Below the pieces are notes generated by a model. It was not told the origin of the DNA. It was given only the letters and a program-made list of their open reading frames with translations, and made no database searches. From Sphingomonas pruni NBRC 15498 (GTDB taxonomy: Bacteria; Pseudomonadota; Alphaproteobacteria; Sphingomonadales; Sphingomonadaceae): 52,914 bases of DNA. The position numbers were made by a program, and so were the translations under genes. Below, one piece after another: positions 19,021 to 26,840 of the stretch (the stretch's first letter is position 1; each line of letters starts with the position of its first letter). The stretch spans positions 1-52,914 of the forward strand of contig NZ_BCYZ01000027.1 of assembly GCF_001598455.1 (NCBI RefSeq), written 5' to 3'.

Positions 19021-19623
19021 CTATTTCGCTTCGGCCAACAGGCCCTTCGCGGTCGGGCTGGTCCAGTCCATGCCGCCGATCATCCGCCACACTTCCTTGC
19101 CCGACGAATCGTAGAGGATCGTCGTCGGCAGGCTGGGATTGCCGAACGCCGCCGACATGTGCAGATCCGTGTCGGTATAGGCCTTGACCGCCTTCAGCCC
19201 CGCTTTGGCGAAATAGGGATCGACCGCGGCCTTGCCGTCGAGGTCCTGGCTGACCGTCACGACCTGAACCTTGCCCTGGCCGGCAATCTTGTCGAGCGTC
19301 GGCATCTCCGCCTTGCACGGCCCACACCAGGTCGCCCACAGGTTGAGCAGTACCGGCTTGCCGGCGAAACTGGCCAGGGTCAGCGGCTTGCCATCGGGGC
19401 CGGTGAAACCGGCAGTCGGCGCCGCCTCTCCCTTATGGTCGCGGACCAGCTTGCCGATCACGTCGACCCCGGTGTCAGACGCGGACGGCGCCGGCGCCAT
19501 GTTGGCCGCCTCGTCCAGCGTCGGCAGCGCCGCCGTTTCGTTCGCTTGCCCCTTGGGGGCGGACGGCCTATCGCAGCCGCCGATCAGCGCGGTAGCCGCC
19601 AGGAGAAGTACGATAGAGCGCAA
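19021..19623 (-). CDS. TlpA-family thioredoxin-like lipoprotein
   Basis: 200 aa from TTG 19623, chosen because GAGG lies five bases upstream and the signal sequence starts there; the frame is open to 19800 but runs into argH coding. The lipobox is LIGGC (Cys17), so it is probably membrane-anchored and periplasmic. A thioredoxin fold follows, with WCGPC at 99-103 and the cis-proline region NPSLPTT. TlpA/ResA-type proteins reduce disulfides, for example in cytochrome c maturation. Its start is only 16 bases from that of the divergent argH. Confidence 0.88.
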   Translation of the reverse strand: MRSIVLLLAATALIGGCDRPSAPKGQANETAALPTLDEAANMAPAPSASDTGVDVIGKLVRDHKGEAAPTAGFTGPDGKPLTLASFAGKPVLLNLWATWCGPCKAEMPTLDKIAGQGKVQVVTVSQDLDGKAAVDPYFAKAGLKAVKAYTDTDLHMSAAFGNPSLPTTILYDSSGKEVWRMIGGMDWTSPTAKGLLAEAK

Positions 19624-19639
19624 GCAAACCTCGAACGCG

Positions 19640-21052
19640 ATGTGGGGCGGTCGGTTCGCTGAGGGACCGGCGGCGGTGATGCGCGAGATAAATGCCTCGA
19701 TACCGTTCGACAAGCGTTTGTGGCGGCAGGACATCGCCGGGTCGAAGGCACATGTCGCGATGCTCGGCGCACAAGGCATATTGAAGGCCGAGGATGTCAC
19801 GGCGATCGCCCAGGGGCTCGACGCGGTCGCCGAGGATTATGCCCGCGACGGCGTGCCCGACGATCTGAGCCTCGAGGACATCCACATGCTGACCGAGGCG
19901 CGGCTGGCCGAGAAGGTCGGGCCGGTCGCCGGGCGGCTGCACACCGCACGCTCTCGTAACGATCAGGTCGCGACCGATTTCCGGCTTTGGGTGCGCGATG
20001 CGATCGATCAGGTCGCGGCCGCCCTGGGTGAGCTCCAGGACGCGCTGATCGCCCGCGCCGAGGAGCATGCCGATGCCGTGATGCCCGGCTTCACCCATCT
20101 CCAGTCCGCGCAGCCGGTGACGCTCGGCCATCATCTGATGGCCTATCACGACATGATCGCGCGCGACCGCAGCCGTTTCGCCGACAATCGCGCGCGGATG
20201 AACCGGTCTCCGCTCGGCGCCGCCGCGCTCGCCGGCACCAGCTTCCCGCTCGATCGCGACGCCACGGCAAAGGCGCTCGGGTTCGACGGGCCGACGACCA
20301 ATTCGCTCGATTCGGTCAGCGACCGCGACTTCGCGCTCGATTATCTGATGGCGGCGACGCAATGCTCCCTGCACCTCAGCCGCCTCGCCGAGGAATTCGT
20401 GATCTGGGCGTCGCAGCCGTTCGGTTTCGTTGCCATGTCCGATCAATGGTCGACCGGCAGCTCGATCATGCCGCAAAAGCGCAATCCCGACGCCGCCGAA
20501 CTGGTGCGCGGCCATGCCGGGCGGATCATGGGTTGCATGACCGCCTTGTGCGTGACGATGAAGGGCCTGCCGCTCGCTTATTCGAAGGACATGCAGGACG
20601 ACAAGCCGCCGGTGTTCGAGGCGCATGACCTGCTCGCTTTGTCGATCGCGGCGATGACCGGCATGGTCGAAACCGCGACGTTCCGCACCGACCGCATGCG
20701 CGCGCTGGCCGAATCGGGCTTCGCCACCGCGACCGACCTGGCCGACTGGCTGGTGCGCGAGGCCGGCTTGCCGTTCCGCGAGGCGCATCACGTCACCGGC
20801 CGCGCGGTCAAGGCGGCGGAAGAGACGCAAGTCGCGCTCGACCAGGTGCCGATCGAAACGTTGCAAGCGATCGATGCGCGAATCGACGAACGCGTCTATG
20901 ACGTGCTGAGCGTCGATGCATCGGTCGCGAGCCGCACCAGTGCTGGCGGCACCGCGCCGATACGGGTACGGGAAGCGATCGCGGCCGCGAAAGCGGCACG
21001 CGCAAACGAAGCGCCGGCGGCGAAGGCCGCGCGAGCGGGAGAAAAGACGTGA
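19640..21052 (+). CDS. argH: Argininosuccinate lyase
   Basis: 470 aa from ATG 19640 ([10 protein letters not shown]), the usual family start; the longer open frame to 19271 is antisense to tlpA. It cleaves argininosuccinate to arginine and fumarate in the last step of arginine synthesis. Signatures are [34 protein letters not shown], and the fumarase-superfamily loop [15 protein letters not shown] with its catalytic Ser. The C-terminal 20 residues are alanine/lysine-rich ([22 protein letters not shown]) and look like an unstructured tail. First gene of a chain with the LptM-like and lysA genes. Confidence 0.96.
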   Translation: MWGGRFAEGPAAVMREINASIPFDKRLWRQDIAGSKAHVAMLGAQGILKAEDVTAIAQGLDAVAEDYARDGVPDDLSLEDIHMLTEARLAEKVGPVAGRLHTARSRNDQVATDFRLWVRDAIDQVAAALGELQDALIARAEEHADAVMPGFTHLQSAQPVTLGHHLMAYHDMIARDRSRFADNRARMNRSPLGAAALAGTSFPLDRDATAKALGFDGPTTNSLDSVSDRDFALDYLMAATQCSLHLSRLAEEFVIWASQPFGFVAMSDQWSTGSSIMPQKRNPDAAELVRGHAGRIMGCMTALCVTMKGLPLAYSKDMQDDKPPVFEAHDLLALSIAAMTGMVETATFRTDRMRALAESGFATATDLADWLVREAGLPFREAHHVTGRAVKAAEETQVALDQVPIETLQAIDARIDERVYDVLSVDASVASRTSAGGTAPIRVREAIAAAKAARANEAPAAKAARAGEKT

Positions 21053-21288
21053 AACGGTTTGCCATCCTCGGCCTGGTTCTCGCATTGTCGGCATGCGGTG
21101 CCGCGCGCGATTTGAAACCGGCCGCGGGCAAACCGTTGCCGGTCGCGCCTTATGGCGCCACCGCAACTCCGACGCCGAACCAGCTTCTCTCCGCCTCGAT
21201 CCAGGCGCGCCCCGCACGCAGCGACGATCTGCTGACCAGTTCGGAAGAGCGCCAAGGGAACGAATTCGACCTCCCCCCCGCAAACTGA
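21049..21288 (+). CDS. Small lipoprotein, LptM/YifL-like by position
   Basis: 79 aa from GTG 21049, overlapping the argH stop in GTGA. Residues 1-16 are a lipoprotein signal with lipobox LSAC (Cys16), followed by a proline/alanine-rich low-complexity tail ending in DLPPAN. In many proteobacteria a short lipoprotein of this kind lies directly before lysA or dapF and is annotated LptM, which assists oxidative maturation of the LPS translocon LptDE. The assignment is by position and lipobox only. This one is longer than the E. coli protein. Confidence 0.75.
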   Translation: MKRFAILGLVLALSACGAARDLKPAAGKPLPVAPYGATATPTPNQLLSASIQARPARSDDLLTSSEERQGNEFDLPPAN

Positions 21289-21294
21289 GTTTTC

Positions 21295-22566
21295 ATGGAC
21301 GATTTCAACCTGAGGAACGGCGAGCTCTACGCCGAAGACGTCCCCATGACGCGCATCGCCGCCGAAGTGGGGACCCCCGTCTATATCTATTCGCGCGGCA
21401 CCTTCGAGCGACACGCCCACGCCTTTCGCGACGGCCTGAAAAACGTGCCGCGCGTCCATCTCGCTTATGCGATCAAGGCCAACCCCAACCTCGCGGTGCT
21501 GCGGGTGATGGCCAATGCCGGCTATGGCGCCGACGTCGTGTCCGGGGGCGAGTTGGAACGCGCGCTCGCCGCCGGGGTGCCGGCGAAGGACGTGGTGTTT
21601 TCGGGCGTCGGCAAGACCCGCGCCGAACTGGCGCAGGGGCTCGACCGGGGTATCGGCCAGTTCAACCTCGAGCTCGAAGCCGAGGGGGTCGCCTTGTCGG
21701 AGATCGCCGCCGCGCGCGGGATCAAGGCGCCGTGCGTGCTGCGGGTCAATCCCGATATCGATGCCGGCACCCACGCCAAGATCTCGACCGGCAAGGCGGA
21801 TAACAAGTTCGGCGTCGCGATCGCCGACGCGCCTGCAATCTATGACCGCCTGGCGAAGCTTCCCGGCCTGAACTTGCGCGGCGTCGCCTCGCACATCGGC
21901 AGCCAGTTGCTCAGCGTCGCACCGATGGAGGCGACCTATCGCCGGATCGGCCAGCTCGTCGCCGATCTCCGCGCCGACGGTCATCGCATCGACCGCGTCG
22001 ATCTCGGCGGCGGGTTGGGGGTCGCCTATCGCGCCGAGGACAAGCCCGAAAGCCCCGCCGCTTATGGCGAGATGGTCGCGCGCGTCACGCGCGACTGGGA
22101 TGTCGAGCTGATGTTCGAGCCCGGCCGTGTCATCGCCGGCAATGCCGGGGTGCTGCTGACCCAGGTGATCTGGGTCAAGCCATCCCCGACCAATCCCTGG
22201 GTGATCGTCGACGCCGCGATGAACGACCTCGCGCGGCCCGCGCTCTACGAAGCGTGGCACGATTTTGTCGCGGTGAAGCCGACCGGCGAGCGGTTCGTCG
22301 CCAATATCGCCGGTCCGGTATGCGAAAGCGGCGATACCTTCGCCAAGGCGCGCGAGATCGACAAGGTGAAGGAGGGCGACCTCGCCATCTTCCGCACTGC
22401 CGGCGCCTATGGCGCGACCATGGCCTCGACCTATAACAGCCGGGCGCTGGTGCCCGAAGTGATGGTCGATGGCGATCGCTATGCCGTCGTCGCCGAACGC
22501 ATCCCGGCCTATCGCGTGATGTCGGAGGAACACGTCCCCGATTGGCTAGCCAAGGTTCCGGCGTGA
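21295..22566 (+). CDS. lysA: Diaminopimelate decarboxylase
   Basis: 423 aa, the standard length. A PLP fold-type III enzyme that converts meso-diaminopimelate to L-lysine. Landmarks are the PLP lysine in YAIKANPNLAVL (about residue 61), VVSGGELERAL, HIGSQ, the phosphate-binding DLGGGLGVAY, EPGRVIAGNAG, and PVCESGDTFAKAR near the C-terminus with substrate-binding Cys/Glu. It starts 6 bases after the small lipoprotein gene, and its stop overlaps the GTG of the next gene, so the group is an operon. Confidence 0.97.
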   Translation: MDDFNLRNGELYAEDVPMTRIAAEVGTPVYIYSRGTFERHAHAFRDGLKNVPRVHLAYAIKANPNLAVLRVMANAGYGADVVSGGELERALAAGVPAKDVVFSGVGKTRAELAQGLDRGIGQFNLELEAEGVALSEIAAARGIKAPCVLRVNPDIDAGTHAKISTGKADNKFGVAIADAPAIYDRLAKLPGLNLRGVASHIGSQLLSVAPMEATYRRIGQLVADLRADGHRIDRVDLGGGLGVAYRAEDKPESPAAYGEMVARVTRDWDVELMFEPGRVIAGNAGVLLTQVIWVKPSPTNPWVIVDAAMNDLARPALYEAWHDFVAVKPTGERFVANIAGPVCESGDTFAKAREIDKVKEGDLAIFRTAGAYGATMASTYNSRALVPEVMVDGDRYAVVAERIPAYRVMSEEHVPDWLAKVPA

Positions 22567-23348
22567 CCCTGCACAGCCTGCCGGTATTCCTCCGGCTGGC
22601 GGGACGGCCGGTGATCCTGATCGGCAAGGGTGACAGCGCGGACGCGAAACGCCGCCTGCTGGAGCGTGCGGGAGCGACCGTCGTAGGCGAGTATGACGAA
22701 GCAGCGCTGGCGATCGTCGCACTCGAGGCGCCCGACGAGACGGTCGCACGGCTCAAGGCGCGGGGAGTGCTGGTCAACGCGGTCGACCGACCCGATCTGT
22801 GCGATTTCACGTTGCCGGCGATCATCGACCGGTCGCCGGTGATTGTCGCGATCGGCACGGGCGGGGCGTCGGCCGGATTAGCCGCAGCGCTGCGCCAGCG
22901 GCTAGAGGCGATCCTGCCGGCATCGCTCGGCGACCTGGCTCGGGCGCTTCAGGCGGCACGCACGAGATTGCGTGAGCGCTTCCCGAAAGCGGACGAGCGC
23001 CGCCGCGCGCTCGGCCGGGCGCTGAGCGACGGCGGCCCCCTCGACCCTCTTCGCGCGAGCGCCGCGCAGGTCGAGGACTGGCTGGAAACACCCGTTCGAC
23101 TTGAGCGGGCCGAAGGCCCTGCCCCTTCCCTCGAGGCCGTCAGGCTTACCTTGTCGTCCCTGAACCCCGACGACCTCACCTTGCGCCAGGCGCGCTTGCT
23201 CGCCCAGGCCGATCGGGTGGTGCACACGTCCGACGTCCCGACCGCGATCCTCGACCGTGCGCGCGCCGACGCGCCGCGGATCGTTTCGGTTGCGCCGCCC
23301 GTTGATCCGGCAGAAGGACTGACCGTGTTTGTGGAGATCGCGCGATGA
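22563..23348 (+). CDS. Siroheme synthase-like protein: precorrin-2 dehydrogenase domain plus truncated methyltransferase
   Basis: 261 aa from GTG 22563. Residues 1-150 match the CysG N-terminal/Met8 domain, with a GKGDSADAKRRLLERAG nucleotide-binding turn, D-R-P-D-L-C-D-F and the IGTGGASAGLAAALRQRLE motif; this domain oxidises precorrin-2 and inserts iron. Residues about 190-245 (LSSLNPDDLTLRQARLLAQADRVVHTSDVPTAILDRARADA) align with the first 60 residues of the uroporphyrinogen-III methyltransferase domain, but its GAGPGD motif is degraded and the remaining 200 residues are missing. It is therefore a bifunctional CysG reduced at the C-terminus. It overlaps lysA and the CorA-type gene. Confidence 0.78.
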   Translation: MTLHSLPVFLRLAGRPVILIGKGDSADAKRRLLERAGATVVGEYDEAALAIVALEAPDETVARLKARGVLVNAVDRPDLCDFTLPAIIDRSPVIVAIGTGGASAGLAAALRQRLEAILPASLGDLARALQAARTRLRERFPKADERRRALGRALSDGGPLDPLRASAAQVEDWLETPVRLERAEGPAPSLEAVRLTLSSLNPDDLTLRQARLLAQADRVVHTSDVPTAILDRARADAPRIVSVAPPVDPAEGLTVFVEIAR

Positions 23349-24301
23349 GCGGCTTTGCCTATCATGTCGATGAAAGTGGCAAGGCGACGCGCTGCGAGAT
23401 CAAGCAGGCGCTCGATATCGATCACGGCTTCGTCTGGGTCCATCTGACGACCAATAACGAACACGCCCAGACCTGGCTGTCGGACGTCGCCAAACTCGAC
23501 GATTATCTGGTCGACGCGCTGACCGCGACCGAGACGCGGCCGCGCTGCGAGCAGTTCGGCGAGGGTGCGCTGCTCAATATGCGCGGGCGGTCCGACGACG
23601 AAATGGTCTCCTCCGATCCGCTCGCCTCGGTCCGCATATGGGCGATCGCGGGGCGCGTGATCTCGGTCACCCGCAAGACGCTCAAGGCGATCAAGCTGGT
23701 CGAAGAATGCGTCGAGGCCGGCCAGGTCCGCGACCCCGGCGACCTGATCACCGAATTCGCCACCGCGATCACCAGCGATCTCGACCCCGATGTCGCGCAA
23801 TTGGGCGACGATCTCGACGAATGCGAGACCTCGCTCGACAATGAGAAGATCTTCGAACTGCGCCGCACCGTCACGCGCGTGCGTGTCCAGTCGATCGGCT
23901 ATCGCCGCTTCCTGGCGCCGCAGCGCACCGCGCTCGAAAAGCTCAGCACACTGCAGGTCGGCTGGCTGGGCGACGACGACCGCCTGCATCTGTCGGCCGC
24001 CGCCGACCGCGCCGCGCGCATGGCGGAGGAATTGGAGAGCATCCGCGAACGCTCGGCGCTCACCCATGAGGCACTGACCGATCTGCGCGCCGAACAGATC
24101 GATCAGCGCGCGTTGATCATCTCGATCGTCGCGATGATCTTCCTGCCGCTGACCTTTTTGACCGGGCTGTATGGCATGAACGTGCGCGGCCTATGGCTCG
24201 CCGACCAGCCCTGGGCATTCGACGCGATCGTCGGCATCTGCGTACTCACCGCGGTCAGCGTGACGACCTATTTCGTACGACGGCACTGGTTGCGGGGGTG
24301 A
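23345..24301 (+). CDS. CorA/ZntB-type divalent cation transporter
   Basis: 318 aa from ATG 23345, overlapping the upstream stop. A long cytoplasmic N-terminal domain with coiled-coil helices is followed by two C-terminal membrane helices (about 257-278 and 288-308). The family signature Y-G-M-N sits at the end of the first helix. The residues after it (VRGLW) differ from the usual MPE of Mg2+ CorA, as in ZntB-type members that move Zn2+. Substrate is not certain. Confidence 0.9.
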   Translation: MSGFAYHVDESGKATRCEIKQALDIDHGFVWVHLTTNNEHAQTWLSDVAKLDDYLVDALTATETRPRCEQFGEGALLNMRGRSDDEMVSSDPLASVRIWAIAGRVISVTRKTLKAIKLVEECVEAGQVRDPGDLITEFATAITSDLDPDVAQLGDDLDECETSLDNEKIFELRRTVTRVRVQSIGYRRFLAPQRTALEKLSTLQVGWLGDDDRLHLSAAADRAARMAEELESIRERSALTHEALTDLRAEQIDQRALIISIVAMIFLPLTFLTGLYGMNVRGLWLADQPWAFDAIVGICVLTAVSVTTYFVRRHWLRG

Positions 24302-24324
24302 TATACTGATCGCGCGCTGAAGGT

Positions 24325-24726
24325 TCAGCGTCGACCCGCGCGCATTTTACGCGCGGCATAGCGCGCGTCGCGTGCCGTCTTGCGATCTTCTTCCGTCCAC
24401 TGCTTCCTCTGCGCTCTTTTTTCGTCGGCCGCCGCTGCTCTCGCCTGGGCAGCGGCCTCCATTTGCGCCTTCGCCGCGGCCTCGACCGCCGCAGCCGCCT
24501 CGCGCTCTTCCCTGAGTTTGGCCTCGACAGCCTCTTCCTTCGCCCGACGAACGGCGGCCTTCTTTTCCTCCGCAGCAGCTTCGCGCGCGGCACGGCGAGC
24601 AATCCGTTCCGCGGTCACCGCTTCGTCGACCCGCGGTTTGGCGCGATAAATTGCAAGCAATGCGCTCTTCGCGCGCGCCGCGGCCTCTTGTCGTTGCTGA
24701 AAGCCGGGGGGCGTAAATGCTGGCAT
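24325..24726 (-). CDS. DUF6481 family protein
   Basis: 133 aa, extremely rich in Ala, Glu, Arg and Lys, forming one long charged helix (EAKLREEREAAAAVEAAAKA). The start MPAFTPPGFQQRQEAAARAK and this composition fit the sphingomonad DUF6481 family as I recall it. No signal peptide or membrane segment. Function is unknown. It ends 23 bases from the convergent CorA-type gene. The composition makes false similarity to coiled-coil proteins likely. Confidence 0.75.
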   Translation of the reverse strand: MPAFTPPGFQQRQEAAARAKSALLAIYRAKPRVDEAVTAERIARRAAREAAAEEKKAAVRRAKEEAVEAKLREEREAAAAVEAAAKAQMEAAAQARAAAADEKRAQRKQWTEEDRKTARDARYAARKMRAGRR

Positions 24727-24877
24727 CTGGTTCGATATCCTATTTCATGAACTGACCGTGGCGGTCGGCGTGCGCCGCACGAGGTTGGTAGGTAAGATGT
24801 ACCTGATCGGCGATCTTTGTGCCGGCACAGGGCGAGGAATATGTGGGCCAGAGCCATCGGGCGCGGCCCGCGGGAAT

Positions 24878-25171
24878 TCAGGCGACCGTGAGCAGCCCGG
24901 AAAACAGCAAATCCAGATTGTGATGCGCGTCCTGAACCGCTGGATTGGCCGCATTCTGCGGCAAAGACAGTGGCTTCGTCATCGTTTCGTGCAGGTCCTG
25001 AATCTCGCCCGCCGCCAGTAAGCTCCGCTTCTTCAGCGTCTCCGCGAGGAAGACGATGCCATTGAGGGCGGCGATGTCGAGCGCCTGCTGAGCTTCAGCG
25101 AATTGCTGTTTCGTCAGCGCGAACTTTTCCTCGCTCGCCTCGGTGGACGGGACAACGGGTGTTGTGGGCAT
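24878..25171 (-). CDS. Small hypothetical helical protein
   Basis: 97 aa from ATG 25171; ATG 25204 would add eleven residues. The sequence is mostly amphipathic helix (EKFALTKQQFAEAQQALDIA; LAETLKKRSLLAAGEIQDLH) with no membrane segment or known motif. I do not recognise it. It lies between the DUF6481 gene and the cold-shock gene, all on the minus strand, and may be a stress-associated small protein by context only. Confidence 0.6.
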   Translation of the reverse strand: MPTTPVVPSTEASEEKFALTKQQFAEAQQALDIAALNGIVFLAETLKKRSLLAAGEIQDLHETMTKPLSLPQNAANPAVQDAHHNLDLLFSGLLTVA

Positions 25172-25314
25172 GGTCGATCCCGGGAGCTGGAGTGGGGCGC
25201 GCATGCCCGTCCGTCGATCAGCGGTAGCCGCTCCAATCGAGACTCGCGGTGCGCTCCCTTTCAGGCAGACAATCGGGCGGCGGCCTGCTGGCGCGCCGCC
25301 CGATCCGTTTGCGA

Positions 25315-25521
25315 TCAGGCCGCCTGAAGATTGACAGCCGACGTCTTGCCGCGGCGGTCCGTTTCAAGCTCGTAAGAGATGCGCTGGTCCTTATCGAGCG
25401 TATGCATGCCGGCGCGCTCGACGGCCGAGATATGGACGAACGCGTCGCCGCCGCCGGTTTCCGGCGCGATGAAGCCATAGCCCTTATCGATATTGAAGAA
25501 TTTCACGGTTCCGGTGATCAT
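25315..25521 (-). CDS. Cold-shock domain protein (CspA family)
   Basis: 68 aa, a single cold-shock domain. The nucleic-acid-binding motifs RNP1 (KGYGFI) and RNP2 (FVHI) are intact, and the start MITGTVKFFNIDKG is typical. It should bind single-stranded RNA/DNA and act as an RNA chaperone in the cytoplasm. The upstream 234 bases (25522-25755) have no gene and could hold a long leader of the kind that makes csp mRNAs temperature-sensitive, but I see no definite structure. Confidence 0.95.
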   Translation of the reverse strand: MITGTVKFFNIDKGYGFIAPETGGGDAFVHISAVERAGMHTLDKDQRISYELETDRRGKTSAVNLQAA

Positions 25522-25755
25522 ATGGGTATCCTTTTATCCCATGTATGACGGGCATGCGCCAACTGCGACGCATCCCGGCTTCGAAGACTAGTAAGGGACA
25601 AAGGGGGGAGCCGAGGCGGCCCAATATCCGTCGCATGCGACGTTAGCCCGTTCGATATAGGGCGCTTCGCGCATATTTGAAAGGGGATCGTGGGTTCGCG
25701 TGGTGATTGCGATGTGCGGGACGAGCTATTTCATCTGCCGGCACTGGATCAGAAC

Positions 25756-26316
25756 CTAGGCCCTCAGCCGCTCGACCTCGTCGTGCAGGGCCTGGATGGA
25801 CAGGATCAGCCGTTGGCGGTCGGCACGGATGTCGGCGAGCTCGGCGCGGGCTTCGCCCAATTCCATCGCGCGGGCAGCAATGCGGGCATCGAGTGCGGCG
25901 TTCGATCTCTTGAGGTCGCTGACGCGGCGTGCGCGGGCGAGCGTGCGTTCGATACGGGCACGCAGCACGTCGAAATCGAATGGCTTGGCAACGTGGTCGT
26001 CGGCGCCGGCGGCGAGCGCCTGGACGGCCGTTTCGGGATCGCTGCGTCCGGTGACCACGATGACCGGCAAGTCGACGGTTTCCAGGCGCGACCGCAGTTC
26101 GGCCAACACCTGAAGCCCGCTCATTCCCGGCATAATCAGGTCGAGCAGGACGAGATCGAAGCCCCGCGCGGCGATCAGGTCGAGCGCTTCGGCGCCATTA
26201 TCGGCAAGCGCGGTCAGATAGCCGAAATGCGTCAGCCGCTTGCCGATGACGTTCAAATTGGTGCGGCTGTCGTCGACTACCAGGATCGTGCGGACGGGTC
26301 GGTGCAGTTCGGCCAT
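25756..26316 (-). CDS. Single-domain response regulator with coiled-coil tail
   Basis: 186 aa. The receiver domain (residues 9-127) has the acidic pair Asp15-Asp16, phospho-acceptor Asp59 in LVLLDLIMPGMSG, the switch Thr in VVTGRSD (about 90) and the Lys in AKPFDFD (about 112). Residues 130-186 are a charged helix (LKRSNAALDARIAARAMELG; HDEVERLRA), with no DNA-binding or enzymatic domain. Such proteins relay phosphate or bind partners. It lies 122 bases upstream of the 3' end of the flagellar array, on the same strand, so a role in motility signalling is possible but not shown. Confidence 0.9.
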   Translation of the reverse strand: MAELHRPVRTILVVDDSRTNLNVIGKRLTHFGYLTALADNGAEALDLIAARGFDLVLLDLIMPGMSGLQVLAELRSRLETVDLPVIVVTGRSDPETAVQALAAGADDHVAKPFDFDVLRARIERTLARARRVSDLKRSNAALDARIAARAMELGEARAELADIRADRQRLILSIQALHDEVERLRA

Positions 26317-26438
26317 TGGGTCCTTCCTTTTGAAGGGACCCTAAGCCGGAGCCGGTCACAAAAGGGTTAATGGCGTGGCAAGCATGTTTCGTTGTCACGG
26401 TGCCGGCCCGCAGCCGTTTCAGCTCCGCTGAAACCAAA
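26317..26438. other. Intergenic gap with short hairpin between fliS and the response regulator
   Basis: The hairpin GTTTCAGC-TCC-GCTGAAAC occupies 26416-26434, directly after the fliS stop. It has no T-run on the minus strand, so it is at best a weak terminator for the long flagellar transcript. Confidence 0.4.
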
Positions 26439-26840
26439 TCAGCCGCGGCGCGCCTGGGCCCAGGCCTGCGCGATTTCCTCGAGATTGGACGCGACTTCGA
26501 GGAACGGCTGCGCTTCCTGTCCGACACTGGCGTCGATGATCGCGTTGCGCGCGCCGCGATAGAGCCGCGCAAGCGTGTGCGAAACTTCGCCGCCCTTGTC
26601 AAAATCCAGCCCCGCCTCGAGCGCGAACAGGATCGCGGTGGCGCGCGTGATCTTCTCGCTTTTCAGCGCGTAATTCTGGTTTTCGGTAGCGTGCGCCGCG
26701 ACGCGCAACGCGCGAACCAGTTCCTCGTAGAGCAACTGGACCAGCGCCGGACCGTCGGCCTCGCCGGTGCGGCCGACCAGGTCGATCTGGCGATAGGTCG
26801 CTTCGGGATCGCCGCGCAGCGCGGTCGCATAGCCGGCCAT
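26439..26840 (-). CDS. fliS: Flagellar export chaperone FliS
   Basis: 133 aa, usual length. All-helical with the conserved pattern Y-R-Q-I near the start, LVQLLYEELVRALRVAAHA, NYALKSEKITRATAILFALEAGLDFDKGGEVS and LARLYRGARNAIIDAS. FliS binds the C-terminus of newly made flagellin in the cytoplasm and holds it for export. Its ATG overlaps the fliD stop by one base (TGATG), matching the fliD-fliS pairing in many bacteria. The target flagellins are encoded at 42402-44262. Confidence 0.92.
   Translation of the reverse strand: MAGYATALRGDPEATYRQIDLVGRTGEADGPALVQLLYEELVRALRVAAHATENQNYALKSEKITRATAILFALEAGLDFDKGGEVSHTLARLYRGARNAIIDASVGQEAQPFLEVASNLEEIAQAWAQARRG

Noticed and set aside
21123..21144. 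A further GGCAA-N4-TTGCC match.
   Set aside because: It lies inside the coding sequence of the small lipoprotein gene, far from flagellar genes; probably chance.
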